From: Pseudomonas xionganensis
GTDB taxonomy: Bacteria > Pseudomonadota > Gammaproteobacteria > Pseudomonadales > Pseudomonadaceae
Length of the DNA: 64,000 bases
Reading direction: 5' to 3'
Assembly (NCBI RefSeq): GCF_009763245.1
Contig: NZ_WKJZ01000001.1
Coordinates: 620,001 to 684,000, forward strand
The translations under genes and the position numbers were made by a program. The notes below the pieces were generated by a model. The model was given only the letters and a program-made list of their open reading frames with translations, was not told the DNA's origin and ran no database searches. Of this stretch, positions 19,323 to 28,699 are shown piece by piece (position 1 is the stretch's first letter; every line of letters begins with the position of its first letter).

Positions 19323-19949
19323 TTAGAGACTTAAAAGTTTTGACTTCCTGTCTTCAAATTCTTCGTTTGTTATTGTGCCTTCATTTCTAAGTGCACTGAG
19401 CTTTCGGATTTCGTCCGCAATCAATGCATTGTTGTTTTTTGAGATCGGCTGTGCCGCCTTAGCTGCTCCTTGCATTATTGGGGCGGAATCTTGAGTTGAG
19501 GCGTCAAGGGAATTTCCGGTAGTTGATAGTTTATAATTTTGTATTTCTTTAAGGGCTGTATCCTTATCAACCAATAAAAGTCGTGTGCCCATTACTGCAA
19601 AATAGTTCTGGATTGTGAGCTTTATAAAATATGTTTCGCCTGGCTTTGTATAAAGTTGCAGCTTTCTATCGATGAGGCCATTTGCGTTTACATGAATTTC
19701 ATGGTGGCCGGCTTGTGCTAAGTAGTGCAGGTAGCCTTTGTTGTGTAATGGGTAAGGAAGTTGTTCGCCATTGTGTAAAATGGGCAACCCAACCCCGCCT
19801 GCGGTGAAAGCCCATGGTCTATATATGTATATTTGCGACTTGTCAGCAGGCGGCTCGGCGATGTTTGTAAATTCAGGCCCAGACGCGGCGCAGCCTGATA
19901 GGTATGCAGCGCCAGCAAGTATGGTAGCTTTGAGTAGATTTTTAAGCAT
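19323..19949 (-). CDS. DUF2846 lipoprotein with C-terminal SHOCT domain
   Basis: A 208-residue predicted lipoprotein: signal peptide with lipobox LSGC (Cys20), then a DUF2846 beta-sandwich (QIYIYRPWAF ... GLPILHNGEQL ... ETYFIKLTI, residues about 38-130), a linker and a C-terminal SHOCT motif (EIRKLSALRNEGTITNEEFE, residues about 182-201). DUF2846 proteins are of unknown function. The gene is clearly AT-richer than its neighbours, suggesting recent acquisition, and is flanked on both sides by attC-like sites as a single-gene cassette would be. Confidence 0.8.
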   Translation of the reverse strand: MLKNLLKATILAGAAYLSGCAASGPEFTNIAEPPADKSQIYIYRPWAFTAGGVGLPILHNGEQLPYPLHNKGYLHYLAQAGHHEIHVNANGLIDRKLQLYTKPGETYFIKLTIQNYFAVMGTRLLLVDKDTALKEIQNYKLSTTGNSLDASTQDSAPIMQGAAKAAQPISKNNNALIADEIRKLSALRNEGTITNEEFEDRKSKLLSL

Positions 19950-19987
19950 TTTTTCCTAATTTTTAACTGGAATAAATATTATCTGGA

Positions 19988-20065
19988 GCCTAGCCTTTGG
20001 TTAAAGGCGGGTCTTAGCCCGTTCCAGTGAGCGGAACGAACGGTTTGAATTAGTTGTTATAAGCC
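19988..20065 (-). repeat. attC-like recombination site 2
   Basis: On the minus strand: GGCTTATAAC (20065-20056), ATTCAAACCG, a central part with CCGTTCGTTCC / GGAACGG, CCTTTAACCAAA and GGCTAGGC (19995-19988). GCTTA pairs with TAGGC (one wobble). TTCAAA pairs with TTTAA leaving one extrahelical C, as in true attC sites. The stop codon of the upstream gene overlaps the first box, a common feature of cassettes. It shares CCAGTGAGCGGA (20024-20035) and TTAACCAAA with site 1. Confidence 0.58.
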
Positions 20066-20590
20066 ATTTTTGTAGGCTAATGAAAGTTCAGCAAAGAACT
20101 CTTGCCTCAATTGTAGTAAATCCTCCCGGACATCATCCATTTCCTTTTCAGTTAATCCTGCTTTTCCGATGTAGTACTGGCGTCGGAGGGTTTTTAAAAA
20201 GTCAGTGTATTTCCTGAGCTTAAGCGAAGAAGACTCTAAGCCGAGCAGTAGCAACTTGGATTCTGCAACAGTAATATTTTTTGCTTCACTAAAATATTCT
20301 GCCTTAACAAGGTCTAGCTGTTCGGACCTTTCTTTTGGCCATTCTCTATCGTCGTTCTCTACTCGTACACACTCAGCAACTAAAGCCCAATACTTTAGCG
20401 CTACATGCGAGAAAACTTCTACGTGAGCAGCAACCTGTTCTAAGGCGTCGTAATGGCGTTTCGTTATATCTTTTCTTGACTCATGCCTGTGATTTAACTT
20501 TGTCACCACGTAAGTGCTAGCAAAGCCGATTATTCCGCCGAGGCCGATTTTTATTGCGGTATCTATGACTTCGATTGCTGTGGTCGGCAC
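20057..20590 (-). CDS. Hypothetical protein, N-terminal helix plus coiled coil
   Basis: A 177-residue protein, family not recognised. One membrane helix at about residues 12-30 is followed by a long, charged, mostly helical domain (residues 35-170) with coiled-coil character. The stop codon lies in attC-like site 2, which makes this gene a cassette candidate. Its AT-rich composition matches the neighbour lipoprotein gene and not the chromosome. ATG at 20590 chosen as the only in-frame start before the helix. Confidence 0.65.
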   Translation of the reverse strand: MPTTAIEVIDTAIKIGLGGIIGFASTYVVTKLNHRHESRKDITKRHYDALEQVAAHVEVFSHVALKYWALVAECVRVENDDREWPKERSEQLDLVKAEYFSEAKNITVAESKLLLLGLESSSLKLRKYTDFLKTLRRQYYIGKAGLTEKEMDDVREDLLQLRQEFFAELSLAYKNGL

Positions 20591-20643
20591 GGTGACCCCT
20601 ATGTTTTATAACAGTGATTAGGTTGGATGGTTATATCTAGGAG

Positions 20644-20665
20644 TTATTTCCACATATGGAAATAA
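20644..20665. other. Palindrome upstream of the cassette-like genes
   Basis: TTATTTCCA-CATA-TGGAAATAA is a perfect 9+4+9 inverted repeat in AT-rich DNA 54 nt upstream of the 20590 start. It may be an operator for the minus-strand run. Confidence 0.4.
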
Positions 20666-20703
20666 ATGGCTAAATCCAAGTGTTAAGTATCTATATATAG
20701 ACA

Positions 20704-21042
20704 TCAGGGTAGCTCCAGCCGATCTTCCAGACCCAGTCGCATCACGCTTTCCTTATCCAGCAGCCAGGTCTTGAGCGTGGGCTGCCAATGACCGCCTGCT
20801 TGTTTGATCTGCTGTTGCAGTTCCTCTTCCCGGTAGTGGATGCGCAGGTGCAGTGGCGCGGCAGGGGTGTCGGGGCGCGGGGAGGAGGGTTTCAAAAGCG
20901 GTTTGCGCGGGACTATCAGTTCGACAGTGGGGTGGCGCATACCCAGGGCTGGATTGTCGCGATAGGGCAGGTCGGCGCCGTAGCGTTCGACCAGGTGTTG
21001 GGTGCCGTTTTGCCCGGGCTTGAGGGTTTTGATCACATCCAT
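20704..21042 (-). CDS. Small conserved hypothetical protein
   Basis: A 112-residue soluble protein, GC-rich. The N-terminus VIKTLKPGQNGTQHLVERYG and the C-terminal block EELQQQIKQAGGHWQPTLKTWLL recall a small family I have seen near mobile elements in proteobacteria, but I cannot name a domain. The middle (residues 45-65) is proline-rich and probably disordered. It marks the edge of the foreign-looking region. Confidence 0.6.
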   Translation of the reverse strand: MDVIKTLKPGQNGTQHLVERYGADLPYRDNPALGMRHPTVELIVPRKPLLKPSSPRPDTPAAPLHLRIHYREEELQQQIKQAGGHWQPTLKTWLLDKESVMRLGLEDRLELP

Positions 21043-21143
21043 GCGTGGGTGCCTTTGGCAGCAGTCCTGCCGGCAGTCTGCCGCTCTGCTGTTTTTTCCT
21101 CAAGCCTGAAAGCCCGCAGGTTCTGCGGGCTGTAGTCGCCCGC

Positions 21144-22649
21144 TTACTCGTGAGTGGGCGTCAGGCTTTGCAGCAGCCGATAGTAGAACCCGCTGGCATT
21201 GGCCAGGGTATCGATCGCCACGCGTTCATTGGTGCCGTGCATGCGCGGCAGATCTTCGCGTTCCATCAGCAGGGGGCTAAAGCGAAAGACGTTATCGGTC
21301 AGGGGTTCGTAGTGACGTGAGTCGGTGCCGCCCACGGTGAGGTTGGGGCTGACCAGGGTGTTGCCAAAGCTTTGCCGGATAACCTCGGCAAACTGCTGGT
21401 AGGCCGCGCCCTGCACATCGGTCACGGCGGAGGGTTCGCGGCCGCCGGGCATGACCTTGATGCGGATCTGCTCGTCATTTACCGCCTGGCGCACATGCTC
21501 GGTCACGCTGGCGATGCTGTCGCGGGCGTGGATGCGCAGGTTGAGGGTGGCGCGGGCGCTGGGTGGCAGGACGTTCTCCTTGATCCCGGCACGCAGCAGG
21601 GTGGGGGATAGGGAGGTTTGCAGCTGGGCGGCGCCAGCCGGGCTGGCGGCCAGTTGTCGTTCTACCAGCGGGCCGAACAGCCAGAGGTTGGCGAAGATCA
21701 CCCGGTAGCCGAAGGATTGCGCCGGGGTAAAGCTGGCCAGCAGCTCGCCGGTGGGGCCGTCGAAGCCACGGGCAAAGGGGGCGGCGCCGACGCGCTGCAG
21801 GGCGGCGCTAAGGCGGCCAATGGCGGTTTGCGCGAACGGCGGCGGCTGCGAGGAATGACCGCCCTGGGCCTGGGCTTCCAGCACCAGGCTGACGTAACCC
21901 TTTTCCCCGATGCCGACCACGGCCAGGTCCTGGCTGATACCGGGGATCTGGTTGCGCACGACAAAGCCGCCTTCGTCGCTGACCCAGTGCAGCCGCTGGC
22001 CCTGGGCCTGCAGGGCTTCGGCGATGCGTCGGTTGCCCTGGTGACCGCCGATTTCCTCATCGTGGCCAAAGGCGAAGAGCACGTCGCGCTCGGGGACGAA
22101 GCCTTGCGCCAGCAGGGTTTCCGCAGCCTCCAGCATGGCCACCATGGAGCCCTTGCTGTCGATGGCGCCGCGGCCCCAGACAAAGCCGTCGGCAATGGCG
22201 CCGGAGAAGGGCGGGTAGTGCCACTGATCTTCCGTGCCGGGGGCCACCGGCACCACGTCCTGATGCGCCATCAGCAGCACGGCGGGCAGGCTGCGGTCGC
22301 GGCCGGGCCAGCGCAACAACAGGCTGGGGCTGCCGGTGTGCTCGCGCGTGCTGGCGGCCATCAGGCGCGGGTAGTGTTGCGCCAGCCAGTCGGCCATGCC
22401 GGCAAAGGCGGCGTCGCTGGCTGCCAGCTGGCTGGCGGGGGCGCCGACCTGATGGGACAGGGTCGGCAGCTGGATGGCGGCGCTGAGGCTGGCGGCGGCG
22501 CGCTGGGCATCGAGGCCGGCGGGCAGGCTGACCGGCTGATCATTGTATTGGGGGGCGGGCAGCAGCCAGGTGCGGCCCAGCAGCACGGCGGCCAGGGCCA
22601 GCAGCGCGAGCAGCACGAGCACAGCCAGGCGTTGCAGCAGTCGGGGCAT
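21144..22649 (-). CDS. M20-family zinc peptidase, membrane-anchored
   Basis: A 501-residue M20 (carboxypeptidase S-like) metallopeptidase. Residues 5-24 form a membrane anchor or uncleaved signal. Zinc-binding motifs are AHQDVVPV, the bridging Asp in GRGAIDSKGSM, GHDEEIGG with the catalytic Glu pair, and the distal His in GGTDSRHYEPL. The lid/dimerisation insert holds GHSSQPP. The start at 22649 fits the transmembrane anchor. It shares orientation with the upstream acylase gene (gap 49 nt), so both may be co-transcribed. The substrate is unknown, perhaps peptides or N-acyl amino acids. Confidence 0.87.
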   Translation of the reverse strand: MPRLLQRLAVLVLLALLALAAVLLGRTWLLPAPQYNDQPVSLPAGLDAQRAAASLSAAIQLPTLSHQVGAPASQLAASDAAFAGMADWLAQHYPRLMAASTREHTGSPSLLLRWPGRDRSLPAVLLMAHQDVVPVAPGTEDQWHYPPFSGAIADGFVWGRGAIDSKGSMVAMLEAAETLLAQGFVPERDVLFAFGHDEEIGGHQGNRRIAEALQAQGQRLHWVSDEGGFVVRNQIPGISQDLAVVGIGEKGYVSLVLEAQAQGGHSSQPPPFAQTAIGRLSAALQRVGAAPFARGFDGPTGELLASFTPAQSFGYRVIFANLWLFGPLVERQLAASPAGAAQLQTSLSPTLLRAGIKENVLPPSARATLNLRIHARDSIASVTEHVRQAVNDEQIRIKVMPGGREPSAVTDVQGAAYQQFAEVIRQSFGNTLVSPNLTVGGTDSRHYEPLTDNVFRFSPLLMEREDLPRMHGTNERVAIDTLANASGFYYRLLQSLTPTHE

Positions 22650-22698
22650 GGGGTGGTTCCTCGTTGGCTTGCGCCCCGTGGGTGCGGGGCGCAAGGGG

Positions 22699-25074
22699 TC
22701 AGGGGATCAGGCGCAGCTGGCTGCGGCTGTGGGCGCGGATGGCGTCGGCGTCCAGGGGCATGGGTCGGTAGTCGCCGCGCAGATAGGCCTCGGCCTGGTC
22801 GCGGTAGTGGGCATCGAACAGCACGCCGCTCTGCCCGACCGGGTTGATGCCCAGGGCGCTGCGGGCGTCGGCCAGGTCGATCAGGCGCCGGGTGGAGGGG
22901 CCATACACCACCGACCAGGGCGCCGGGCCGAGTTTGTGCGAGAGGTTGTTGGGCGTCTCGTGGCCGCCGGGGGCGGGGAAGGGGCCGACGTTGAACAGCA
23001 GGTCCAGCGGTGCCTTCTGCCCCAGCGGGTGGCCGTGGCTCAGCGGATGGGCCTGGCCCCACTGCCAGCTGGCCGGATCGTTACCCAGTTGCTGGCGCAG
23101 GTGGGCCAGGCTGGCTTGCCAGGCGGCGCTGACGATGGCCTCGCGGGTTTCCTGGGCGGTGGTGTCCTGGCGGTTCCACCAGGGGGCGGTGGCATCGGCC
23201 GCCAGGCGCGGCAGGGCGCTGTCGATGACCCGGGTCTGCAGCAGGGTGTCGAAGAAGGCCTGGCCCAGTTCGTCGGCCATGGCCTCGAAGGCCAGCTGAT
23301 AGACCAGCTGGTTGAACAGCACGGCAGCGCGGCTGTTCAGACGGTGATCGCCATCCCAGGCCAGCAGTTCCTGCACCAGGGCCTGCTCCTGTTCGTCCCG
23401 GGCGGCGCTGCGCAGCGCCTCGGCCAGGGGCGCCAGCAGGCGCTGGGGGTAGTCGGTGCGGGTGTCCAGTTGCAGGGCCTGGCTGTTCTGCGTGTCCCAT
23501 TTCACCTGCTCGTCGCTGAGCAGGTCGTCCAGGCGCTGGCCGCGGTCGGCCAGGTTGTAGTAGCCGGGGATTTCGATACCGGCCGGCGAGACGGGCTGGT
23601 AGTTGGCCGAGAGGATATAGCCGCGCGCCGGGTTCTCTTCCTGGGGGTTGGCGCTGAAGGGGTGGAAGCCGTCCTTCTCCGCTTCGCCAGTGGTACCGTC
23701 GAGGATAAAGTTCGGATTGACCCCGGCCGGGCGGCGCGGCAGTTTGGCCGCCGCCCACCAGCCGATATCACCGCCGGCATTGGCCCACACCACGTTCAGG
23801 CCGGGGGCTTCGATCTTCTCCACGGCGCTGCGGGCTTTCTCCAGGCTGTCGGCGCGATTGAGCTGGTAGAAGCCGTCGAGTATGGGGTTGTCGGTTTCCA
23901 GAAAGGCCCACCACATGGCAATCGGCGTGCTGGCATTGCTGTGGTTGAGCGCGCTGTTGATGATCGGGCCGTGTGGCGAGCGCTTGAGGGTCAGTTTGAC
24001 CGGCTCGGCATCCTTGACGCGGATCACTTCCTCGCGGCTTTCCAGATCGACCCATTGGCCGCGATACCAGACCTGCTCGGGGTTGTCCGGGTTGGTTTTT
24101 TCGGCGATCAGATCCAGGTCGTCGTTCTGGAACATGGTGATGCTCCAGGCAAAATCCTGGTTGTGACCCAGGGAGGCCACCGGGTTGAGCGCCTGATGAT
24201 GACCGTACAGGCTGAAGCCGGGGTAACTCAGGTTGGCTTCGTACCACACCGCCGGCACGGCGAAGCGGATATGCGGGTCGCCGGCCAGCAGCGGTTTGCC
24301 GCTGGCGGTGCGGCTGCCGGACACCGCCCAGGCGTTGCTGCCTTCGAACTGCGGCAGGCCGGCCTGGGCCAGGGCGTCGAGGCTGAGGCGGGCGATGGCG
24401 CCCAGGTCCTGCCAGTCACCCGCAGCCAGGGGCTGGCCGACCACGCCCTGGGGCTGCCAGTCCAGATCAAAGACCTTGAGGTAGTCGGTGCCCAGTTGGT
24501 CACGGATATGGGTCAGCACCGGCTCGGTGCGAAACGCGGCGGCGAAGCTGTAGGCCATATAGCCGGCCACGCTCAGGGTGTCGGCGCTGGTGAAGGGCCG
24601 TGGCTCGATGCCCAGCAGGTCGAACTCCAGAGGCACAGGGCCCTTGGCCTGGAACTGGTTGATGCCGTCCAGGTAGGCCAGCAGCGCCTGGGTAGAGGGC
24701 AGCGCGGGGTCCAGTTTGGCGGCATAGCGGTCGGCGTGTTCGCGGATGCCCAGGGTGCGGAACAGACGGTCGGTTTCCAGCAGCGGGCTGCCGAGGATTT
24801 CCGCCAGCTCGCCGCGGGCCAGGCGGCGCAGGATTTCCATCTGGAACAGGCGATCCTGGGCGTGGACGAAGCCCAGGGCGCGGTACATATCCAGTTCATG
24901 CTCGGCCTGGATATGCGGCACGCCCCGCTCATCGAAATCCACCAGCACCTGCGCCTGCAGGGATTGCAGTTGCAGCTGACCGCTGCGTTGTGGCTGTTTG
25001 CCGTCGACATACCAGTAGGCGCCGGCGGCAGCGGCGGCGACGATCAGGGCCAGGGCGGTCAGGCTGCGTTTCAT
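22699..25074 (-). CDS. hacB: Penicillin-acylase family Ntn hydrolase, probable AHL acylase (HacB-like)
   Basis: A 791-residue exported acylase. Signal peptide at residues 1-20, alpha chain to Gly245, then the autocatalytic junction Gly245-Ser246 in FEGSNAWAVSG; Ser246 becomes the beta-chain nucleophile. Further family marks are GDPHIRFAVPAVWYE, SITMFQNDDLDL and PHGPIIN. In P. aeruginosa the HacB acylase gene (PA0305) sits just after spuH and cleaves long-chain acyl-homoserine lactones. Here it is separated from spuH by the cassette-like region. Substrate is inferred; the fold is certain. Confidence 0.85.
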   Translation of the reverse strand: MKRSLTALALIVAAAAAGAYWYVDGKQPQRSGQLQLQSLQAQVLVDFDERGVPHIQAEHELDMYRALGFVHAQDRLFQMEILRRLARGELAEILGSPLLETDRLFRTLGIREHADRYAAKLDPALPSTQALLAYLDGINQFQAKGPVPLEFDLLGIEPRPFTSADTLSVAGYMAYSFAAAFRTEPVLTHIRDQLGTDYLKVFDLDWQPQGVVGQPLAAGDWQDLGAIARLSLDALAQAGLPQFEGSNAWAVSGSRTASGKPLLAGDPHIRFAVPAVWYEANLSYPGFSLYGHHQALNPVASLGHNQDFAWSITMFQNDDLDLIAEKTNPDNPEQVWYRGQWVDLESREEVIRVKDAEPVKLTLKRSPHGPIINSALNHSNASTPIAMWWAFLETDNPILDGFYQLNRADSLEKARSAVEKIEAPGLNVVWANAGGDIGWWAAAKLPRRPAGVNPNFILDGTTGEAEKDGFHPFSANPQEENPARGYILSANYQPVSPAGIEIPGYYNLADRGQRLDDLLSDEQVKWDTQNSQALQLDTRTDYPQRLLAPLAEALRSAARDEQEQALVQELLAWDGDHRLNSRAAVLFNQLVYQLAFEAMADELGQAFFDTLLQTRVIDSALPRLAADATAPWWNRQDTTAQETREAIVSAAWQASLAHLRQQLGNDPASWQWGQAHPLSHGHPLGQKAPLDLLFNVGPFPAPGGHETPNNLSHKLGPAPWSVVYGPSTRRLIDLADARSALGINPVGQSGVLFDAHYRDQAEAYLRGDYRPMPLDADAIRAHSRSQLRLIP

Positions 25075-25196
25075 GGATTGTCCTTGTTATGGAGATGGCG
25101 CAGGCATTGTGCGGGCGTGGGCCGGGACTGGCATTGACCAAATGCGCGCGGCGTGAAAGTCTCTAGTCAATTGATCGCCCCGAAGTGGGTACAGCC

Positions 25197-26246
25197 ATGC
25201 CGCAGAACCTGCCGCCAAGCGCGGCCCTGAGTCACTCGCCGACCCTGCGCCGCCTGCTCTACGAGGCCCTGGCGACGCTGGGCTTCGACCCCACCGACAC
25301 CTACCGCCGCGCCTATGGGGGCGCCACCGTGGCGCCTCTGCTGCTGGACGGACGCCAGGAGCACGACAATGCCCCGCGTTTCTGGCAGGCCCTGGCGGGG
25401 ATCACCGGGGATGCCGATATTGGCTTGCACCTGGCTGAGGTGATGCAGCCCCGCCCTCTGGATGTGGTGGGCTATCTGCTGCTGGCCGCCCGCGACCTGG
25501 GCCAGGCCCTGGAGGCCTTTGTGCGCTTCCAGCACATCCTCTCCGGCGGTTTTGCCGCGCGCCTGGAACTGGCGGGTGAGCAGGCCCGGCTGATCTTCGA
25601 CCTGAACTACCGTGGTATTGGCTCCTTGCGCCAGCAGATGGAATGCCTGGCCCTGCTGCTGCTGAAGATGCTGGCCAGTGTCAGTGATGGTGAGTTTCGG
25701 ATTAGCGGGCTGGGTTTTCGTCACCTCGCACCGTCGCGCCTGAGCGAGCAGCGCCGCCTGTTTGGGTTGACCCCGGCCTTCGCCCAGGATCATGACGTCT
25801 TGGTCTTTGCCCGTGACCTGCTGGCCCGGCCCTCGCGCAGCGCCAACCCGCGGCTGTTTGCCGTGCTCTGGGGCGAAGCCGAACGCGAGCTGGCCGAGCT
25901 GCAGGAAAACCAGCTGCTCAACCGGGTGCGCTACTGGCTGGAGGTCAACCTGGGCCTGAGCCGCTGCGACCTGGCCGGTTGCGCCAGGGCCCTGGACTTG
26001 ACGCCGGCAGCCCTGCAGCGGGCCTTGCTGGAGCAGGCCAGCAGCTTTCGCCGCCTGCACGATGAGGTGCGCCGCGCCCGCGCCCTGCACCTGTTGCAGC
26101 AGGGCCTGGCGATTCGCGAGGTGGCGCGGGCGTGCGGGTTTGCCGAGCTGTCACCCTTCTACCGGGCCTTTCGCCGCTGGCAGGGGGAGACGCCTCAGGG
26201 CTATCGTCAGCTGCTCTCAGTCGCTGACGCTGAAACGCTGGCTTAG
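25197..26246 (+). CDS. AraC-family transcriptional regulator
   Basis: A 349-residue regulator with an OruR/ArgR-type N-terminal domain (Arabinose_bd group, residues about 20-205) and a C-terminal double helix-turn-helix (residues about 245-345; [20 protein letters not shown] and [20 protein letters not shown]). It is divergent from the acylase gene with 122 bp between them, so it may control it. Its 3' end overlaps the convergent chemoreceptor gene by 30 nt. A GTG at 25185 is an alternative start. Confidence 0.85.
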   Translation: MPQNLPPSAALSHSPTLRRLLYEALATLGFDPTDTYRRAYGGATVAPLLLDGRQEHDNAPRFWQALAGITGDADIGLHLAEVMQPRPLDVVGYLLLAARDLGQALEAFVRFQHILSGGFAARLELAGEQARLIFDLNYRGIGSLRQQMECLALLLLKMLASVSDGEFRISGLGFRHLAPSRLSEQRRLFGLTPAFAQDHDVLVFARDLLARPSRSANPRLFAVLWGEAERELAELQENQLLNRVRYWLEVNLGLSRCDLAGCARALDLTPAALQRALLEQASSFRRLHDEVRRARALHLLQQGLAIREVARACGFAELSPFYRAFRRWQGETPQGYRQLLSVADAETLA

Positions 26247-27716
26247 GCGACTCAGGCGTGCGGCCAGCTGGCTCAGTTCCTGGCCATCGTGATCCAGGGC
26301 ACGGGCATCGTCGAGGTTGCGTTCGGTCACCTGCTGCACCCCGAGCAGGTGCTGGCTGACCTCGGCGCTGACAGCGGCCTGTTGGTGGGTGGCCGTGGCA
26401 ATCAGCTCGTTCATCTGGGTGATGGCGGCAATATCCCGGGCCACGGCCGTCAGCAGCTCGGCGGTGTGGGCGCTGTCGCTTACGCAGCTGCGCACGCTGT
26501 CGCGGCTCTGCTGCATGGTGCTGGTGGCCTGTCGACTGCTCTGCTGCAGGCGGCTGATGATGTCCTGAATCTCTGCCGTGGAGGCGGCGGTTTTCTGCGC
26601 CAGGTTGCGCACCTCATCGGCGACCACGGCAAAGCCGCGGCCCTGCTCACCGGCCCGGGCGGCCTCGATGGCGGCATTCAGCGCCAGCAGGTTGGTCTGT
26701 TCGGCGATGGAGCGGATCACCTCCACCACCTTGCCGATCTGCTCGGCCTGTACGGCCAGGGCCTGCATGTCGCGCTCGCTGCCGTCGATATGACTGGCCA
26801 GCTTGTCGATCTCGCTGCGTACATGGTTGACCGCACGGCTGCCTTCACCGGCTTGCTGGTTGGCGGTCTGAGCGGCGCTGGCGGCTCGGTCGGCGTGCCC
26901 GGCTACCTCGTCGATGGCGCTGCTCATCTGCTGCATGGCACTGCTCATGTAGTGCACCTCGTCCTGCTGGCTGGCCGCGCCCTGGCGCAACTGCTCGGTG
27001 GCCTGCACCAGGCTGCTGCCCATGCGCTGCAGGCCCTGGGTGTCCTGGATCACCTCGCCGACCAGTTCTTCGAGCTGAGCGAGGAAATGGTTGAAGCGCA
27101 GGGCCACCTTGCCCTGGGTGAGGCTGCGGGTGCGCAGGTCGATGGCCTGGTCTTCGCGGCTCAGGCGCACCACGCTGTCCATCAGGGCGGCGCCTTCACG
27201 GGCTTCGCCGTAGGTCTGGCGGGCCAGATAGACCAGGATGGTCGCCTCCAGTACCACATAGAAGGCATGCAGGAAGATGATCGGCCAGCTGCCTTCGCGC
27301 ACCACCACCACACCGGCTTCCTGCAACTGCAGGGCGAAGAAGCTCAGGTGGTGCACGGCGATCACCCCGGCTGCCACCACGATGGGCAGCCAGTCGCGGT
27401 AATACACCAGAAAGGCCAGCAGCACGAAGATGCCGAAGTGCATTTCCAGAAGGCCGCCGGCCTGGTTGATATGCAGGGCCGACATGACCATAAACGCCGC
27501 GCCCATGGCGCAGCGCAGCAGGCGCCGGCCGGGGATCAGCTGGTGCAGGACGGTCATCGTCAGCGCCGTGCCGCCCCCTACCAGCAGGGCCTGGCCCCAG
27601 GTGCCGTGCCAGGCGGCCAAGCCCAGGGCATAGGCAAACATCAGCCAGAGTACGCCGAGCATGATGCGGTCGGCCTTGCGGTAATGCGTGTCGATCAGGG
27701 ACTGCAGGGTGCTCAT
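26217..27716 (-). CDS. Methyl-accepting chemotaxis protein with six-helix membrane domain
   Basis: A 499-residue chemoreceptor. The N-terminal 190 residues contain about six membrane helices and no periplasmic ligand domain, so it probably senses within or through the membrane. A HAMP-less linker follows. The signalling hairpin tip is [20 protein letters not shown] with [18 protein letters not shown]. Its last 10 codons overlap the end of the AraC gene on the other strand. The signal sensed is unknown. Confidence 0.88.
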   Translation of the reverse strand: MSTLQSLIDTHYRKADRIMLGVLWLMFAYALGLAAWHGTWGQALLVGGGTALTMTVLHQLIPGRRLLRCAMGAAFMVMSALHINQAGGLLEMHFGIFVLLAFLVYYRDWLPIVVAAGVIAVHHLSFFALQLQEAGVVVVREGSWPIIFLHAFYVVLEATILVYLARQTYGEAREGAALMDSVVRLSREDQAIDLRTRSLTQGKVALRFNHFLAQLEELVGEVIQDTQGLQRMGSSLVQATEQLRQGAASQQDEVHYMSSAMQQMSSAIDEVAGHADRAASAAQTANQQAGEGSRAVNHVRSEIDKLASHIDGSERDMQALAVQAEQIGKVVEVIRSIAEQTNLLALNAAIEAARAGEQGRGFAVVADEVRNLAQKTAASTAEIQDIISRLQQSSRQATSTMQQSRDSVRSCVSDSAHTAELLTAVARDIAAITQMNELIATATHQQAAVSAEVSQHLLGVQQVTERNLDDARALDHDGQELSQLAARLSRLSQRFSVSD

Positions 27717-27912
27717 GATGGCTCGGGCCTCGGCGCGGATTGCGCACTGGACGACTGTGACGGTGGCGGAGTGTCAAATGTAATCTTGTACAAAGTCTAA
27801 ACAATGTACAGCTTTTGTCTAGCTGTGTGGGTGGCCTGCCGTCGGATCGCCCGGTCGGCATCGAGCTGCTAGCCTGAAGGCATCAGCCCGGGCAGCGACT
27901 GGAGCGAATCGG

Positions 27913-28695
27913 ATGAGAAGCGGGTGGCTGGCGTTGCTGCTGGCCGGATGGATGCCGCTGTGCCAGGCGGCGGACGCCACGGTGCAGATCTGCCTCGGTG
28001 ACGGCAACGAGTGGCCGCCCTATACCTACTGGGAGCGGGTCGATGGCGAGGTCGATCGCAGCCGCCTGACCGGCTCGGCCAGCACCCTGGTGCTGACGGT
28101 GCTGCAACGCCTTGGCTTGCCCCATCGGGTGCGCTATATGCCCTGGGCGCGGGTGCAGCAGGAGTTGGCCGACTTTGCCGACAAGGGCCGCTGCGAGCTG
28201 ACCTGGGATGCCAGTTACAACGAGGAGCGGGCGGCCTATGCGCATTTCAGCGAGCCGCTGTACCAGGCTCACCTGGGCCTGTTCTATTCACAGCGACGCT
28301 TTATCACCGAGCCCCGGGCAGCCCTGGTGCAGCTGCACAATTATCGGGTCTGTGGGGTGATTGGCTATAACTATGAGGTCTACTCGATCGATTGGGATAT
28401 TCAGCGCTTTCCCAGTCTGCAGCAGAACCTCGACATGCTGGCGCGGCAGCGTTGCGATTTCTTCCCCAGCGAGATCGAGCCGCTCTACGGCGGTGTGGCC
28501 CTGGGGGCTTATGAGGCCGACGGGTTGCGCCATATCCGCCTGCCGGGGCACAAGGCCTTTCACCTGATGCTGAGCAAGGGCTCGGCTCGGGGGGAGGCGC
28601 TGATCAGTGCGATCAACCGCGAGCTGCGCGCGATGGCTGCCAGTGGCGAGGCCGAGGCGATCCGCCAGCGCTTCTTGCCGCCGGGGGTGGATTAG
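27913..28695 (+). CDS. Periplasmic solute-binding protein family 3
   Basis: A 260-residue exported protein, signal peptide MRSGWLALLLAGWMPLCQA. The fold is the amino-acid binding type II (SBP_bac_3): GNEWPPYTYWERVDG, then MPWARVQQELADFADKGRCE and LPGHKAFHLMLSKGS. No transporter genes are adjacent; such orphans in Pseudomonas often supply a chemoreceptor or sensor, and a chemoreceptor gene is divergent 196 bp away. Ligand unknown. Confidence 0.82.
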   Translation: MRSGWLALLLAGWMPLCQAADATVQICLGDGNEWPPYTYWERVDGEVDRSRLTGSASTLVLTVLQRLGLPHRVRYMPWARVQQELADFADKGRCELTWDASYNEERAAYAHFSEPLYQAHLGLFYSQRRFITEPRAALVQLHNYRVCGVIGYNYEVYSIDWDIQRFPSLQQNLDMLARQRCDFFPSEIEPLYGGVALGAYEADGLRHIRLPGHKAFHLMLSKGSARGEALISAINRELRAMAASGEAEAIRQRFLPPGVD

Positions 28696-28699
28696 CCCG

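Noticed and set aside
22543-25137. Very long plus-strand open frame opposite the acylase and peptidase genes
   Set aside because: It is a GC-rich shadow; the minus-strand products match known families over their full length.
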